A stretch of 64,000 nt of DNA. Origin: Thamnaconus septentrionalis (lineage: Eukaryota; Chordata; Actinopteri; Tetraodontiformes; Monacanthidae). Below, one piece after another: positions 63,564 to 64,000 of this stretch. The notes beneath the pieces are model-generated. The model was not told where the DNA came from. It made no database searches and saw only the letters and a list, made by a program, of their open reading frames with translations. The translations under genes and the position numbers were made by a program. Position 1 is the first letter of the stretch. Each line of letters begins with the position of its first letter. The DNA is taken from NCBI GenBank assembly GCA_009823395.1, contig CM020509.1, positions 22,624,397 through 22,688,396 on the forward strand. Reading direction: 5' to 3'.

Positions 63564-64000
63564 ATTCCATCCACTGTCAGTTAAGCTGCTATAGGCTTAC
63601 ACCGTGGAGGGAGATCTTTCGCTCCCGTTACAGGGATCGTTGCTCTGTGCAGGCGGAGCATCTATCACTCTCCTCACCCAATCAATCTTTGACTCTTTTG
63701 ACTCTATCTACTCTGTCCAAACTAGCTCTCATTATGCTTTGTACAGTATGCTCAATATGCATGATACTGCCGCAGTCTCTGTGTCCCCAGCAGGTGATGA
63801 CCACTGCGCCAGGAGCTGGATTGTGCTGTCCTGGGGGTCTTGGTGTCATCGCTTGTCCCACCACCACGCCTAGGACCTGGACTTGTCCTATCGGCAGATT
63901 GTCCATCGGGATAGGCTCTTGCCTTCCAAAGCATGGACACTTACAGCCCACACGGACAGCAGCCTTGAATTATTTCCTATTCTTTGTGTTTATATCCATT

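Larger units (their letters stand above)
56022..64000 (+). mobile_element. L2-clade LINE, copy 2, interrupted by a gypsy element
   Basis: It starts TTAGTAAGTCCCCGAAGCCC, matching about 367 of copy 1, so it is 5'-truncated. It follows copy 1 to 58545, where a Ty3/gypsy element intervenes, and resumes at 63015 to the window edge (matching about 3847). Compared with copy 1 it has fewer frame breaks. Confidence 0.93.

Overview
The window is eukaryotic and almost certainly from a teleost fish. Exons are short, separated by GT-AG introns and joined in consistent codon phase. Microsatellites are dense, and nearly every kilobase holds a transposable-element relic of a typical fish type: L2, L1, Rex1-like and Rex3 LINEs, Ty3/gypsy, hAT, piggyBac and PIF/Harbinger-like elements. 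There are no bacterial operons, ribosome binding sites or CRISPR arrays. The only recognisable host genes are two minus-strand members of the fish-specific NLR-C (NLRC3/NLRP12-like) innate-immune family, which carry FISNA, NACHT and 174-bp LRR exons.

Layout. 1-4160: an L2 LINE keeping part of ORF1 (esterase domain) and a frameshifted ORF2. 4538-7905: an inverted L2 tail, then a second L2-clade LINE. 7911-11761: a Harbinger-like relic, two Ty3/gypsy fragments, a long (TA)n tract and a GC-rich TIR element. 12.0-18.35 kb: NLR copy A on the minus strand, a pseudogene with a nonsense codon before Walker A, a 400-bp NACHT deletion and a lost LRR exon; LINE 3' ends sit in its intron. 18.6-28.2 kb: a hAT block with a Charlie-type element in a perfect 8-bp target duplication, two ZBED1-like hAT relics facing away from each other, the 5' arm of a third, a decayed two-finger ORF and a short non-autonomous hAT. 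28.4-31.7 kb is duplicated in direct orientation at 52.4-56.0 kb, including a 123-bp exon-like open segment.

32.27-45.88 kb: NLR copy B on the minus strand. Its exons are open and in phase from an ATG at 45880 to a stop near 32269. One LRR intron holds a ~6.9 kb L1 insertion, itself broken by a piggyBac element and by a solo LTR. 44.2-47.2 kb has duplicated N-terminal exons, MITE-like sequence and diverged repeats. 47.16-48.76 kb: a Harbinger-like element inserted in frame into a LINE relic. 49-52.4 kb: sparse, with microsatellites, tRNA-derived SINE-like pieces and a 36-bp palindrome. 56.02-64.0 kb: a second L2 copy interrupted by a Ty3/gypsy element with both LTRs and a GGTAG target duplication.

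The window is best read as one unit of an NLR-C cluster built by local duplication and heavily colonised by nested transposons. Several insertions can be undone on paper to give the exact empty site, so the order of events is readable. No wholly new system is demonstrated. The strongest candidates for follow-up are the donor-site change with an in-frame replacement donor in NLR copy B, the reduced RING-like exon of NLR copy A, the duplicated N-terminal exons, and the conserved acidic exon in the 28/52 kb duplication.
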